A stretch of DNA of 64,000 nt from positions 1 to 64,000 of the forward strand of contig PNKY01000002.1 in NCBI GenBank assembly GCA_013822765.1. Reading direction: 5' to 3'. Source of the DNA: Rhodospirillum sp. (GTDB taxonomy: Bacteria > Pseudomonadota > Alphaproteobacteria > Dongiales > Dongiaceae). The notes under the pieces were generated by a model that had not been told where the DNA came from, ran no database searches, and saw nothing but the letters and a program-made list of their open reading frames with translations. The position numbers and the translations under genes were made by a program. Positions 25,415 to 33,347 of the stretch are shown one piece after another. Every line of letters starts with the position of its first letter. Position 1 is the stretch's first letter.

Positions 25415-26344
25415 GTGACGGAGCCGGGACTAGCGCAGGGTCGGCCGGTTGAGGCCGAGGCGGGCCATGCTGTCCGGAGCCTGGTCGGCTGCGGGCTGGC
25501 GCTGCTGGCGGTGGCGATCTGGTCGGGCTGGCTGGTGATCACCCGGGTGGCGGTAACCAGCACCCTCACCGCGGAGGATTTGTCCGCGCTGCGCTTCGGG
25601 TCGGCGGGGCTGATCCTGCTACCGGTGCTGTGGCGGCGCGGGCTCACGCTGGATCGGTTCGGCTGGCGCGGCCTCGCGCTCATCGTGATCTGCGCCGGCG
25701 CGCCTTATGTGCTGCTGGCGTCGCACGGGCTGGCGCTGGCGACTGCGGCGGAGGCCGGCGTGCTGATCCCCGGCACCATCCCGCTGTTCGTCGCCCTGAT
25801 CTCGGCCTTCACGGTGCGCGTGCGAGTCGGCTGGATCGCGCGCATCGGGCTGGGCCTCATCGTCACGGGCGTCGCCACGATCGTGGTGCCTGCGCTGCTG
25901 CAGGCGGTGGGCTGGCAACTGGCCGGATATGGTATCTGCCTGGTGTCGGCGATCATGTGGGCGGCCTACACGATCGAGGCGCGGCGCGCCGGCGTCGATG
26001 CCCTGCACGCGACTGCGATCATCATGGTGATCTCCGCCATCCTGTTCCTTCCAATCTATCTGCTGCTGCCGGGACAGCGGCTGTGGGAGGCCAGCGCGAC
26101 GGAGTTCTGGGTCCAGTTGATCTATCAAGGGCCGATCACCGGCATTGTCGCACTGCTGGTCTATACCCGCGCGGTCGCGATCCTTGGCGCGACGCGCGCC
26201 TCCTCCTTCACGGCGCTGCTGCCGCTCTCGGCGATGTTGCTGGCGATCCCGGTGGTCGGCGAATGGCCCACCCTGCGCATCGCGATCGGCGCGATTCTGG
26301 CCGCGCTGGGCGTCCTGCTGGCGACCGCGTTCGCGCGGCGATAA
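25415..26344 (+). CDS. EamA/DMT-family transporter
   Basis: About 309 aa with ten predicted transmembrane helices in two EamA repeats. The first begins GCGLALLAVAIWSGWLVITRVAV and the second covers YGICLVSAIMWAAYTIEARRAG. Members export amino acids or other metabolites; the substrate is unknown. GTG 25415 is chosen as the shortest start that keeps the first helix; the frame is open back to 25289. It is divergent from the TetR operon. hpnB starts 53 nt later. Confidence 0.82.
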   Translation: MTEPGLAQGRPVEAEAGHAVRSLVGCGLALLAVAIWSGWLVITRVAVTSTLTAEDLSALRFGSAGLILLPVLWRRGLTLDRFGWRGLALIVICAGAPYVLLASHGLALATAAEAGVLIPGTIPLFVALISAFTVRVRVGWIARIGLGLIVTGVATIVVPALLQAVGWQLAGYGICLVSAIMWAAYTIEARRAGVDALHATAIIMVISAILFLPIYLLLPGQRLWEASATEFWVQLIYQGPITGIVALLVYTRAVAILGATRASSFTALLPLSAMLLAIPVVGEWPTLRIAIGAILAALGVLLATAFARR

Positions 26345-26397
26345 CGCGCCGTTTTTGGGGGTGGCAGGGCCGTGGGTTCCTGGCTATAGCTTGCCCC

Positions 26398-27567
26398 ATG
26401 AACCAAGCGGTCATCCTCATCTCCGGCCTGGTGCTCGGCATCTGGGTCTATCTGGTGCTGCTGCACGGCCGCTATTGGCGCGAGCGGCCGGCTAAGGCCC
26501 AGGGCACAACGTCCGCCGAAGGGCCGAAGCATTGGCCGGAAGTCTGCGCCGTGGTGCCTGCGCGCAACGAAGCGCCGGTGGTGGCCGAAGCCGTGGGTTC
26601 GTTGCTGCGGCAGGACTATCCCGGCAAGCTGCGCATTATCCTGGTCGACGACCAGAGCAGCGACGGCACTGCCGACATCGTGCGGCGCACGGCTGACGAG
26701 CTGAGTGCAGCGGACCGTGTGCGCGTGATCTCCGGCAAGCCGCTGCCCGAAGGGTGGACCGGCAAGATGTGGGCCGTGCACCAGGGCTCGGCGGAGATCG
26801 AGGATTTCTCCGCCGGCGCCAAGTATGTCTGGCTGACCGATGCCGACATCGCGCATGACACGGACAGCCTGCGCGGCTTGGTCGCGCGGGCGGAGGCCGG
26901 CAAACTCGCGCTGACCTCGCTGATGGCGCGGCTGAAGACGGACACCTTCGCGGAGCGCGCGCTGATCCCGGCCTATGTCTATTTCTTCCAGATGCTCTAT
27001 CCCTTCGCCTGGGTGAATGATCCGAAGAAGAAGATGGCGGGCGCCGCCGGCGGCTGCATGCTGGTGCAGCGCAAGGCGCTGAAGGCGGCGGGCGGCATCG
27101 CGGCGATCAAGCACGCGCTGATCGACGATTGCGCGCTGGGCAAGGTGCTGAAGAAGCAAGGGGCCATCTGGCTCGGCCTCGCCGACGGCGTGCGCTCGCT
27201 GCGCGGCTATCCGGCGTGGGGCGACATCTGGCGCCTGATCGCGCGCTCGGCCTTCACGCAGCTTCAGCATTCGCTGCTCATTCTGGTCGGGTGCGTCGCC
27301 GGCATGGCGCTGACCTTCCTGGCGCCGCCGCTGCTCGCGATCCAGCCTGACTTCGGCGTGCGCGTGTTCGGCCTTGCGGCCTGGGCGCTGATGGCGCTGA
27401 CCTACCTGCCGACTCTGATCTATTATCGGCAGCCGGTGTGGTGGGCGCCGCTGCTGCCGTTGACGGCTCTGTTCTATCTGGCGGCCACCGTCGATTCCGC
27501 GCGCCGGCACCTGATGGGGCGCGGCGGCGAGTGGAAGGGCCGCGTGCAGGCCCAGAAGGTCGTGTGA
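26398..27567 (+). CDS. hpnB: Hopanoid-associated glycosyltransferase HpnB
   Basis: A 389-aa membrane glycosyltransferase of family 2. An N-terminal helix (residues 4-24) is followed by a GT-A domain with VVPARNEAPVVAEAV, the IILVDDQSSDGTAD motif and the WLTDADIAHD metal motif, then DDCALGK-type acceptor region. Three C-terminal transmembrane segments close the protein. This layout and the position upstream of hpnC and hpnD identify HpnB, whose exact reaction in hopanoid biosynthesis is unsettled. hpnC begins 5 nt downstream. Confidence 0.88.
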   Translation: MNQAVILISGLVLGIWVYLVLLHGRYWRERPAKAQGTTSAEGPKHWPEVCAVVPARNEAPVVAEAVGSLLRQDYPGKLRIILVDDQSSDGTADIVRRTADELSAADRVRVISGKPLPEGWTGKMWAVHQGSAEIEDFSAGAKYVWLTDADIAHDTDSLRGLVARAEAGKLALTSLMARLKTDTFAERALIPAYVYFFQMLYPFAWVNDPKKKMAGAAGGCMLVQRKALKAAGGIAAIKHALIDDCALGKVLKKQGAIWLGLADGVRSLRGYPAWGDIWRLIARSAFTQLQHSLLILVGCVAGMALTFLAPPLLAIQPDFGVRVFGLAAWALMALTYLPTLIYYRQPVWWAPLLPLTALFYLAATVDSARRHLMGRGGEWKGRVQAQKVV

Positions 27568-27572
27568 GTGCG

Positions 27573-28439
27573 ATGAGCGAGGCCGCCTTGGATATCGCGA
27601 CACCGTCGGGCAAGGACAAGGGCGCCGAGAATTTCCCGGTCGGCTCCGCGCTGATCTCGCCCGCCCTGCGCCCGCACGTGCACGCCTATTATCGCTGGGC
27701 CCGCATGGCCGACGACATCGTGGACAATCCCGCGCTTGCGCCGGAGGACAAGGTCGCGCGCCTCGACGCGATGGAGGCTGTGCTCAAGGATCCGGCACGG
27801 CGCGACGTTCCGGTTGCGGCGGAGATGCGCGAAAGCCTGAAGGCGACGAACGTACCCGCGGTCGATTGCACCGACCTGCTGATCGCGTTCCGCTGGGACG
27901 CGACCAAGCTGCGCTACGACGACTGGGCCGACCTGATGAAGTATTGCCGCTATTCGGCATCGCCGGTCGGGCGCTACCTGCTCGACGTGCATGGCGAGGA
28001 TCCGGCGGGCAAGCATTACTCGGACGCCTTGTGCGACGCGCTGCAGGTCATCAATCACCTGCAGGATTGCAAGGACGACTATCTGGAGATGAACCGGGTC
28101 TATGTGCCACTCGATCATCTTGCGGCCGAGGGGATCGGCGTCGAGGCGCTGGCCGAGGCGAATTGCTCGCCGGCGCTGCGCCGCGTGCTCGATCGCCTGC
28201 TTGACGAGACCGACGTGCTGATGCAGCGCGCACGCAAGCTGCCTGGGGCGTTGCGCGACACGCGCCTGCGCTGCGAGAGCGCGACCATTGTGCGCCTGGC
28301 CGACACGCTGATCGGTCATCTGCGCCGGCGCGATCCGCTGGCCGAGCGGGTGAAGCTGAAGAAACCCGCGGTCGCCTGGTGCGCGATCCAGGGCATCGCC
28401 TGGGCGCTGGCGACGCCGAAGCCGAAGCGCGTGTCATGA
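27573..28439 (+). CDS. hpnC: Hydroxysqualene synthase HpnC
   Basis: A 288-aa trans-isoprenyl synthase. The N-terminal GAENFPVGSALISPALRP and WARMADDIVDNP are HpnC hallmarks, and HLQDCKDDY near residue 155 is the second Asp-rich site. In the known three-enzyme route HpnC converts presqualene diphosphate to hydroxysqualene. ATG 27573 is the first start after hpnB. The stop overlaps the hpnD ATG in ATGA. Confidence 0.92.
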   Translation: MSEAALDIATPSGKDKGAENFPVGSALISPALRPHVHAYYRWARMADDIVDNPALAPEDKVARLDAMEAVLKDPARRDVPVAAEMRESLKATNVPAVDCTDLLIAFRWDATKLRYDDWADLMKYCRYSASPVGRYLLDVHGEDPAGKHYSDALCDALQVINHLQDCKDDYLEMNRVYVPLDHLAAEGIGVEALAEANCSPALRRVLDRLLDETDVLMQRARKLPGALRDTRLRCESATIVRLADTLIGHLRRRDPLAERVKLKKPAVAWCAIQGIAWALATPKPKRVS

Positions 28440-29302
28440 GCGGCAATGGCGCCGTGACTGCGCAAATGGCCGCGCTGCAGTCGGACATCGCGGCCAAGGT
28501 ACAGGCGTCCGGCACCTCGTTCTATTCGGCGATGCGGCTGCTGCCGCAGGCGCGGCGCGACGCCATGTTCGCGATCTACGCCTTCTGCCGCGAGGTCGAC
28601 GACATCGCCGACGAGCCGGCGGAGATCGACGACAAGAAGCGGAGGCTGGAAGGCTGGCGCGGCGAGATCGCGAAGCTCTATGACGGCTCCCCGCAGCACC
28701 CGATCGCCACGGCGCTGCTGCCCTGCGTCAAGCAGTTCAATCTGCGGCGCGAAGACTTCCTGGCGGTGATCGACGGCATGGAGATGGACGCGGTCGAGGA
28801 CATCGTCGCCCCGCCGATGGACACGCTCGACCTCTATTGCGACCGGGTGGCGAGTGCGGTCGGCCGCCTGTCGGTGCGGGCGTTCGGCGCGACCGAGCCG
28901 CAGGCCGACGATGTCGCTTATCATCTCGGCCGGGCATTGCAGCTCACCAACATCCTGCGCGACCTGGGCGAGGATGCGGAGCGCGGCCGGCTCTACCTGC
29001 CGCGCGAACTGCTCGACGGCTGCGGCATCACCGATCGCGCCCCGATGAAGGTCGTCGCGCATCCGAAGCTGAACGAGGTTTGCCAGGCGCTGGCCCGGCG
29101 CGCACGGCAGCATTTCGCCGGCGCTCATGTCGCGATGGCGGCCTGCGCCAAGGGGCCGATGCGGCCGGCCGCGATCATGGGCGGGGTCTATCGCGCGATC
29201 CTGGATCGCCTGATCCTGGCCGACTGGCGCGATCCGTTCGCGCGCATCTCGCTGCCGAAGTGGCAGAAGCTCTGGCTCGCCTTCCGGTACGGCTTCCTGT
29301 GA
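28436..29302 (+). CDS. hpnD: Presqualene diphosphate synthase HpnD
   Basis: A 288-aa squalene/phytoene synthase-family enzyme. It has the FYSAMRLLPQARRDAMFAIY signature, the first Asp motif EVDDIADEP and the second LRDLGEDAERGRLYLP. In hopanoid producers HpnD condenses two farnesyl diphosphates to presqualene diphosphate. The ATG is inside the hpnC stop region (ATGA), so translation is coupled. hpnE starts in the same way at its end. Confidence 0.93.
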   Translation: MSGNGAVTAQMAALQSDIAAKVQASGTSFYSAMRLLPQARRDAMFAIYAFCREVDDIADEPAEIDDKKRRLEGWRGEIAKLYDGSPQHPIATALLPCVKQFNLRREDFLAVIDGMEMDAVEDIVAPPMDTLDLYCDRVASAVGRLSVRAFGATEPQADDVAYHLGRALQLTNILRDLGEDAERGRLYLPRELLDGCGITDRAPMKVVAHPKLNEVCQALARRARQHFAGAHVAMAACAKGPMRPAAIMGGVYRAILDRLILADWRDPFARISLPKWQKLWLAFRYGFL

Positions 29303-30579
29303 GTGCTGCCGGCTCCATGCAAGGGCGCCGGGTCCATGTGATCGGCGCCGGCCTAGCCGGGCTGGCCGCGGCGGTCCGCCTCGCCAAGCAGGGCGCGCAT
29401 GTGCGGCTGTACGAGGCGGCGCAGAATGCCGGCGGCCGCTGCCGCTCTTACATTGATGCCGAGCTCGGCTGCCGGGTCGACAACGGCAACCACCTGGTGG
29501 TCTCCGGCAACGATGCCGCCATGGCCTACGTGGCGGAGATCGGGGCGGCCGCGACCTTCATCGCGCGCGACCTGGCGGAATTTCCGTTCGTCGATCTCAG
29601 AACCGGCGAACGCTGGTCGGTCCGCCCGACCGATCACCGGTTGCCGTGGTGGACCCTGCTGGCGGACCGACGGGTTGCCGGCTCCCACGCCTGGAACTAC
29701 CTGCAGGCCCTGAAGCTGCGCGGCGCCGGCCTCGACGAGACGGTACGGGCGGTGCTGCCGGACTCGGTGCTCTATGACCGGCTGTGGCGGCCGCTGACCG
29801 TCGCCGCGCTCAACACCCAGCCGGAGGAAGCCTCGGCGCGGCTGCTGTGGTACCTGTTCGCTGAGACCTTCGGGCGGGGTGGCGCGGCGCTCCATGCTCT
29901 GCTGCCGCGCGAGGGGCTATCGGAGAGCCTGGTCGATCCGGCCCTGGCCCTGCTGGCGGCGCGGGGGGCGCAGGTGTCCTTCGGCCATCGCTTGCGCAGC
30001 CTGGCCGTCACGGCCGGCGCCGTCGCCTCGCTCGATTTCGGCGCCAAGGGGCAGGTGGACGTGGCGGCCGACGAGGCGGTGCTGCTCGCGGTCAACGCCC
30101 CGGTGGCGGTCGACCTGCTGCCCGACCTGGTCGCTCCCACCGAGTTCCGCGGCATCGTCAACGCGCACTACCGGATCGAGCCTGCCAACGCGGCACCGAA
30201 CAGTTTCCTTGGCGTGATCGGCGGCACCGCGGAGTGGGTTTTCGTGAAGCCGGGTCATGTCTCTGTCACCATCAGCGCGGCGGAGCATTTGATCGACCGC
30301 GCGGCGGAGGATCTCGCCCAAACGATCTGGCGCGACGCGCAGCGTGCGTTGGATCTTGGCGCGACGCCGATTCCACAATGGCGCATCGTGAAAGAGAAGC
30401 GCGCCACCTTCGCTGCCACGCCCGCACAGCTGCGCCGAAGGCCCGGCCCTGTGACACAGCATCACAACATGTTCCTGGCCGGTGATTGGACTGACACAGG
30501 TTGGCCATCTACCATCGAAGGCGCGATTCGCTCCGGGTTCACGGCAGCGCAGGCGATCGGCGGTCAGAGACAACACTGA
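29299..30579 (+). CDS. hpnE: Squalene-associated FAD-dependent desaturase HpnE
   Basis: About 426 aa. The N-terminal Rossmann signature HVIGAGLAGLAAAVRLAKQG is followed by GGRCRSY, typical of carotene desaturase-like flavoproteins, and the C-terminal FAD motif is MFLAGDWTDTGWPSTIEGA. HpnE reduces hydroxysqualene to squalene. GTG 29299 overlaps the hpnD stop (GTGA); ATG 29317 is an alternative start with no better ribosome site. The squalene-hopene cyclase gene does not follow, so the cyclisation gene must lie elsewhere. Confidence 0.9.
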   Translation: MSAAGSMQGRRVHVIGAGLAGLAAAVRLAKQGAHVRLYEAAQNAGGRCRSYIDAELGCRVDNGNHLVVSGNDAAMAYVAEIGAAATFIARDLAEFPFVDLRTGERWSVRPTDHRLPWWTLLADRRVAGSHAWNYLQALKLRGAGLDETVRAVLPDSVLYDRLWRPLTVAALNTQPEEASARLLWYLFAETFGRGGAALHALLPREGLSESLVDPALALLAARGAQVSFGHRLRSLAVTAGAVASLDFGAKGQVDVAADEAVLLAVNAPVAVDLLPDLVAPTEFRGIVNAHYRIEPANAAPNSFLGVIGGTAEWVFVKPGHVSVTISAAEHLIDRAAEDLAQTIWRDAQRALDLGATPIPQWRIVKEKRATFAATPAQLRRRPGPVTQHHNMFLAGDWTDTGWPSTIEGAIRSGFTAAQAIGGQRQH

Positions 30580-30647
30580 GCCCGCCATAGTCTCGGCGCA
30601 TTTCGCCGCTACGAAGGCAGCGAGACTCCAGAGTGGGGACAGTGCGC

Positions 30648-31547
30648 ATGCTGGCTGCCAGCATCACCCCGACCGGCCCCGAGCGGACCGGCTATGCCGA
30701 TGCGCCTGGCGGGCGCATCTGGTGGCGCATGGATGGTGTCCGCCATCTCAGGTCGCAGCGCGTACCGCTGATCGGAATCCACGGCGGCCCCGGCGGCTCG
30801 CACGACTACCTGCTGCCGCTCACCCGGCTGAGCGAAGAGCGCACCATTGTTCTCTACGACCAGCTCGATTGCGGCGACTCGGACAAGCCGGGCGATGCGC
30901 GCAACTGGACGGTCGAGCGCTTCGTCGCGGAGGTGGACGCCCTCCGCGCCGCGCTGGAGATCGACCGTTGCATGATCCTCGGCCATTCGTGGGGCGGGCT
31001 GATCGCGGTCGAGTACGCCGCCCGCAATCCCGCCGGCCTGCAAGGCGCGATCTTGGCCTCGCCGCTGATTAGCGCGGCGCGTTGGATCGCCGACAATCTC
31101 GCCCATCGTGCGTCTTTGCCGCCGGACGTACAGATCGCGCTGGAGCGCCACGAGGCCGAGGGCACCACCAGCGATCCCGGCTACCAGGTGGCCCTGCGTC
31201 TCCTGATGAAGCGGCATTTCTGCCGGACCAATACCGAGCCGCCGGAAGTCGCCAGCCTGTTCCGCAAGATGAATGGCACGCTCTACCGCACGCTCTGGGG
31301 CGAAGGCGCCTTCGCCTGCACGGGTCTGCTGAAGGACTACGACGCGAGTCCGCTGCTCGCGCAGGTCCAGGTGCCATGCCTGTTCCTGTGTGGCGAGTTC
31401 GATGAATCGACGCCGGCGGCCAACCGCGCCTTTGCGTCCCTGACCCCGGACGCCAAGGTCTCGGTCATTCCGGGCGCCAGCCATATGCCGATGTTCGAGA
31501 ATCCGACCGCATTTCTGACAGCACTGCGATGGTTCGCCGGGACTTAA
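30648..31547 (+). CDS. Proline-iminopeptidase-like alpha/beta hydrolase (peptidase S33)
   Basis: About 299 aa. It has the S33 oxyanion motif HGGPGGSHDYLLPL, the strand-turn VLYDQLDCGDSDKP, the nucleophile elbow GHSWGGLIAVEYAA, and a late Asp (GEFDEST) and His (GASHMPMF). S33 enzymes remove N-terminal proline or hydrolyse amides. ATG 30648 is chosen over in-frame GTG codons at 30633 and 30642. It lies between hpnE and the YcaO/TfuA locus, on the same strand as both, and could belong to neither. Whether it trims the adjacent modified peptide is speculation. Confidence 0.8.
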   Translation: MLAASITPTGPERTGYADAPGGRIWWRMDGVRHLRSQRVPLIGIHGGPGGSHDYLLPLTRLSEERTIVLYDQLDCGDSDKPGDARNWTVERFVAEVDALRAALEIDRCMILGHSWGGLIAVEYAARNPAGLQGAILASPLISAARWIADNLAHRASLPPDVQIALERHEAEGTTSDPGYQVALRLLMKRHFCRTNTEPPEVASLFRKMNGTLYRTLWGEGAFACTGLLKDYDASPLLAQVQVPCLFLCGEFDESTPAANRAFASLTPDAKVSVIPGASHMPMFENPTAFLTALRWFAGT

Positions 31548-31594
31548 GTCCGCAGAGTCGGTGCAACTATTCCTTTTGATCTATGACAGGCTCA

Positions 31595-31623
31595 CCACAG
31601 GTTGAAAAATTTAACTCCTGTGG
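31595..31623. promoter_or_regulatory. Inverted repeat in AT-rich region before the RiPP-like operon
   Basis: CCACAGG (31595-31601) and CCTGTGG (31617-31623) form a perfect 7-bp dyad around a 15-nt AT-rich centre. A second dyad, GGTTGA (31600-31605) and TCAACC (31626-31631), interleaves with it. The region 31548-31733 is far richer in A and T than its surroundings. The dyads sit 12-40 bp upstream of the proposed -35, as expected for an operator or activator site. A weak terminator for the upstream hydrolase is the alternative. Confidence 0.45.
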
Positions 31624-31634
31624 CGTCAACCACC

Positions 31635-31662
31635 TTGACTTGTAACAACCTGTCCGTATGGT
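31635..31662 (+). promoter_or_regulatory. Candidate promoter of the heptad-repeat/ycaO/tfuA operon
   Basis: TTGACT (31635-31640) and TATGGT (31657-31662) are separated by 16 nt and match the housekeeping consensus at five and four of six positions. They lie about 72 nt upstream of the first start codon. ACAAC and GTTGT segments flank the -10 and could be a further regulator site. There is no comparable signal nearer the start. Confidence 0.5.
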
Positions 31663-31733
31663 TATTAAGTTGTTAACGAGAGGTTGGCTCGTAAAGTATT
31701 CTCTAACCATGTTTTTACAGCGAGGAGGGGAGC

Positions 31734-32090
31734 ATGGTAGATCGGACACAATCCCTGGAGGGGGATGCTACCGTCGGCGACATTCTGGTGAAGATTCGCG
31801 GCCGCCATTATTTGATTCCTGCGGAAGCGATCGGCAGCCCGCTGGAGGATGGCGGGACTGAAGTTCTCGGGATGCTGGAAAAAGAATTGAGTGCGCTCGG
31901 AGCGACCGGCGACTTCGCGATGGAATTGGGTGAAAGCGAAGACGACCGCAACGCCCGCGCCATCACTGCACGTTCTGGCCGCCAGTGCGTGCGTCAAAGC
32001 CGTCAGTGCGCTCGTCAGAGCCGTCAGTGCGCCCGCCAGAGCCGGCAGTGCACCCGCTCAGCGCGCGCCATCCATCCGCAAGCTGTCTGA
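31734..32090 (+). CDS. Candidate multi-core RiPP precursor with four RQC heptads
   Basis: A 118-aa protein of no family I recognise. Residues 1-82 are acidic and leader-like, with a predicted beta/helix region (VGDILVKIRGRHYLIPAEAIG). Residues 83-110 are tandem heptads RQCVRQS, RQCARQS, RQCARQS, RQCTRSA, so Cys falls at 85, 92, 99 and 106 and nowhere else. The arginine codons vary only synonymously between repeats (CGC, CGT, CGT, CGG), which supports this frame. GAGGAGGGG precedes the ATG. YcaO and TfuA genes follow directly. This organisation fits a precursor whose core is copied several times; the modification is inferred, not shown. Confidence 0.7.
   Translation: MVDRTQSLEGDATVGDILVKIRGRHYLIPAEAIGSPLEDGGTEVLGMLEKELSALGATGDFAMELGESEDDRNARAITARSGRQCVRQSRQCARQSRQCARQSRQCTRSARAIHPQAV
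31980..32063 (+). repeat. Four tandem 21-nt units encoding RQCxRQS
   Basis: Units at 31980-32000, 32001-32021, 32022-32042 and 32043-32063 keep frame exactly. The CAGTGC centre is invariant while wobble bases drift. Unit 4 is degenerate at its end (RSA for RQS). The regular period and conserved peptide argue for repeated peptide cores rather than slippage noise. Confidence 0.85.
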
Positions 32091-32105
32091 TCCACTGCTT
32101 GCGAC

Positions 32106-33347
32106 GTGGAGTTAGGTAACCGGGCCGCGCCCAAGGCGTATTTGCGCGGAACACATCGAGCAGTCGCGCCAGCGGAAACGCTGGCGCGATTTCGCGTTTT
32201 TGCTGGCCCGATGGGGATCACGCGCCTAGCCGACGTCACCGGCCTCGACTACATCGGCATCCCGGTCATCATGGCGTGCCGTCCAAACTCGCGCGCGCTG
32301 TCGGTGGCGCAGGGCAAGGGCCTCGACCTCGACGCCGCGCGCGCCTCCGGCTTCATGGAGGCGGCGGAGACCTTCCATGGCGAGCATATCGACCTGCCGG
32401 TTCCGGTCGCCGCGCGCCGCGAGCTGGCAAAGGACCGCCGCGTGGTGGACCTCGGCATCGTGCCGCAGTCGAACGACTTCGCCGCCAGCGACCGCACCGA
32501 GCTGCCGTGGATCGAGGCCGAGGACCTGCTGGACGGCAAGCCGATCTGGGTGCCGTACGACCTCATCCACACCGATTGCCGCGAGGTGCGCGAGCACGAG
32601 AGCAGTGGCGATTTCCCGGTCTGCAGCAACGGCCTTGCCTCCGGCAACAACCGCCTGGAAGCGATCTGCGCCGGGGTCTACGAGATCATCGAGCGCGACG
32701 CCAACGCGCTATGGGCGCTGCGGCCGCGCGCCGGTCGGGCCGCGACCCGGCTCGACCTCGAAACCGTCGACGATCCCTATTGCCGCACGCTGATCGACCG
32801 GCTGACCGAGGCCAGGATGATGCTGTCGGTCTGGGACATGACCAGCGACGTCGGCGTGCCGGCCTTTTTCGTGCGCCTGCGCGAGGGACCTGGCAACACG
32901 CGGATGCCGCTCGGCTCGTTCTGTGGCGCGGGCTGCCATCTCGCGCGCGGTATCGCGCTGTCCCGCGCCGTGACCGAGGCGGCGCAGTCGCGGCTCACCT
33001 ACATCTCCGGTTCGCGCGATGATCTGAAGCGCCATGATTACGACGAGCCGGCGAAGCAGCGCGTCATGGAGTTCGCCAACAAGCTGTGGGAGAACCGGAT
33101 CCCGGCGCGCCGGTTCGACGAGATTCCGGACCTGGCGCGCGGCGATTTCGACTCCGACCTCGCGTTCCTGCTGGAGCGCGTGAAGGCGGTCGGCGCCGAG
33201 CATGTCTGCGTGGTCGACCTGACCAAGAAGGAATTCGGCATTCCGGTGGTGCGGCTGATGGTCCCTGGGCTCGAACTCGACCCGGAGGATGCGCCCGATT
33301 ATGCTCTGGGGGAACGCGCATTGCGCTTCCAACAGAGTTTGACATGA
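32106..33347 (+). CDS. ycaO: YcaO-domain protein, TfuA-associated type
   Basis: A 413-aa YcaO enzyme. The N-terminal segment KAYLRGTHRAVAPAETLAR is typical of TfuA-linked YcaO proteins. The ATP-binding region shows SVAQGKG near 66, SNGLASGNNRLEAICAGVYE near 174-193 with EIIERDA, and GIALSRAVTEAAQSR near 282-296. YcaO proteins activate peptide amide bonds with ATP to form azolines, or thioamides when a TfuA partner supplies sulfur. GTG 32106 is 15 nt after the putative precursor stop, and no better start exists. The stop overlaps the TfuA ATG (ATGA). Confidence 0.9.
   Translation: MELGNRAAPKAYLRGTHRAVAPAETLARFRVFAGPMGITRLADVTGLDYIGIPVIMACRPNSRALSVAQGKGLDLDAARASGFMEAAETFHGEHIDLPVPVAARRELAKDRRVVDLGIVPQSNDFAASDRTELPWIEAEDLLDGKPIWVPYDLIHTDCREVREHESSGDFPVCSNGLASGNNRLEAICAGVYEIIERDANALWALRPRAGRAATRLDLETVDDPYCRTLIDRLTEARMMLSVWDMTSDVGVPAFFVRLREGPGNTRMPLGSFCGAGCHLARGIALSRAVTEAAQSRLTYISGSRDDLKRHDYDEPAKQRVMEFANKLWENRIPARRFDEIPDLARGDFDSDLAFLLERVKAVGAEHVCVVDLTKKEFGIPVVRLMVPGLELDPEDAPDYALGERALRFQQSLT

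Noticed and set aside
31980..32063. Short tandem repeats considered as a CRISPR-like array
   Set aside because: Units are 21 nt with no spacers, and they are in frame within a coding sequence.
31891..32115. Alternative reading frame through the repeat region (SACVKAVSALVRAVS type)
   Set aside because: It has no ribosome site, lacks a sensible N terminus, and the unit-to-unit base changes are synonymous only in the RQC frame.
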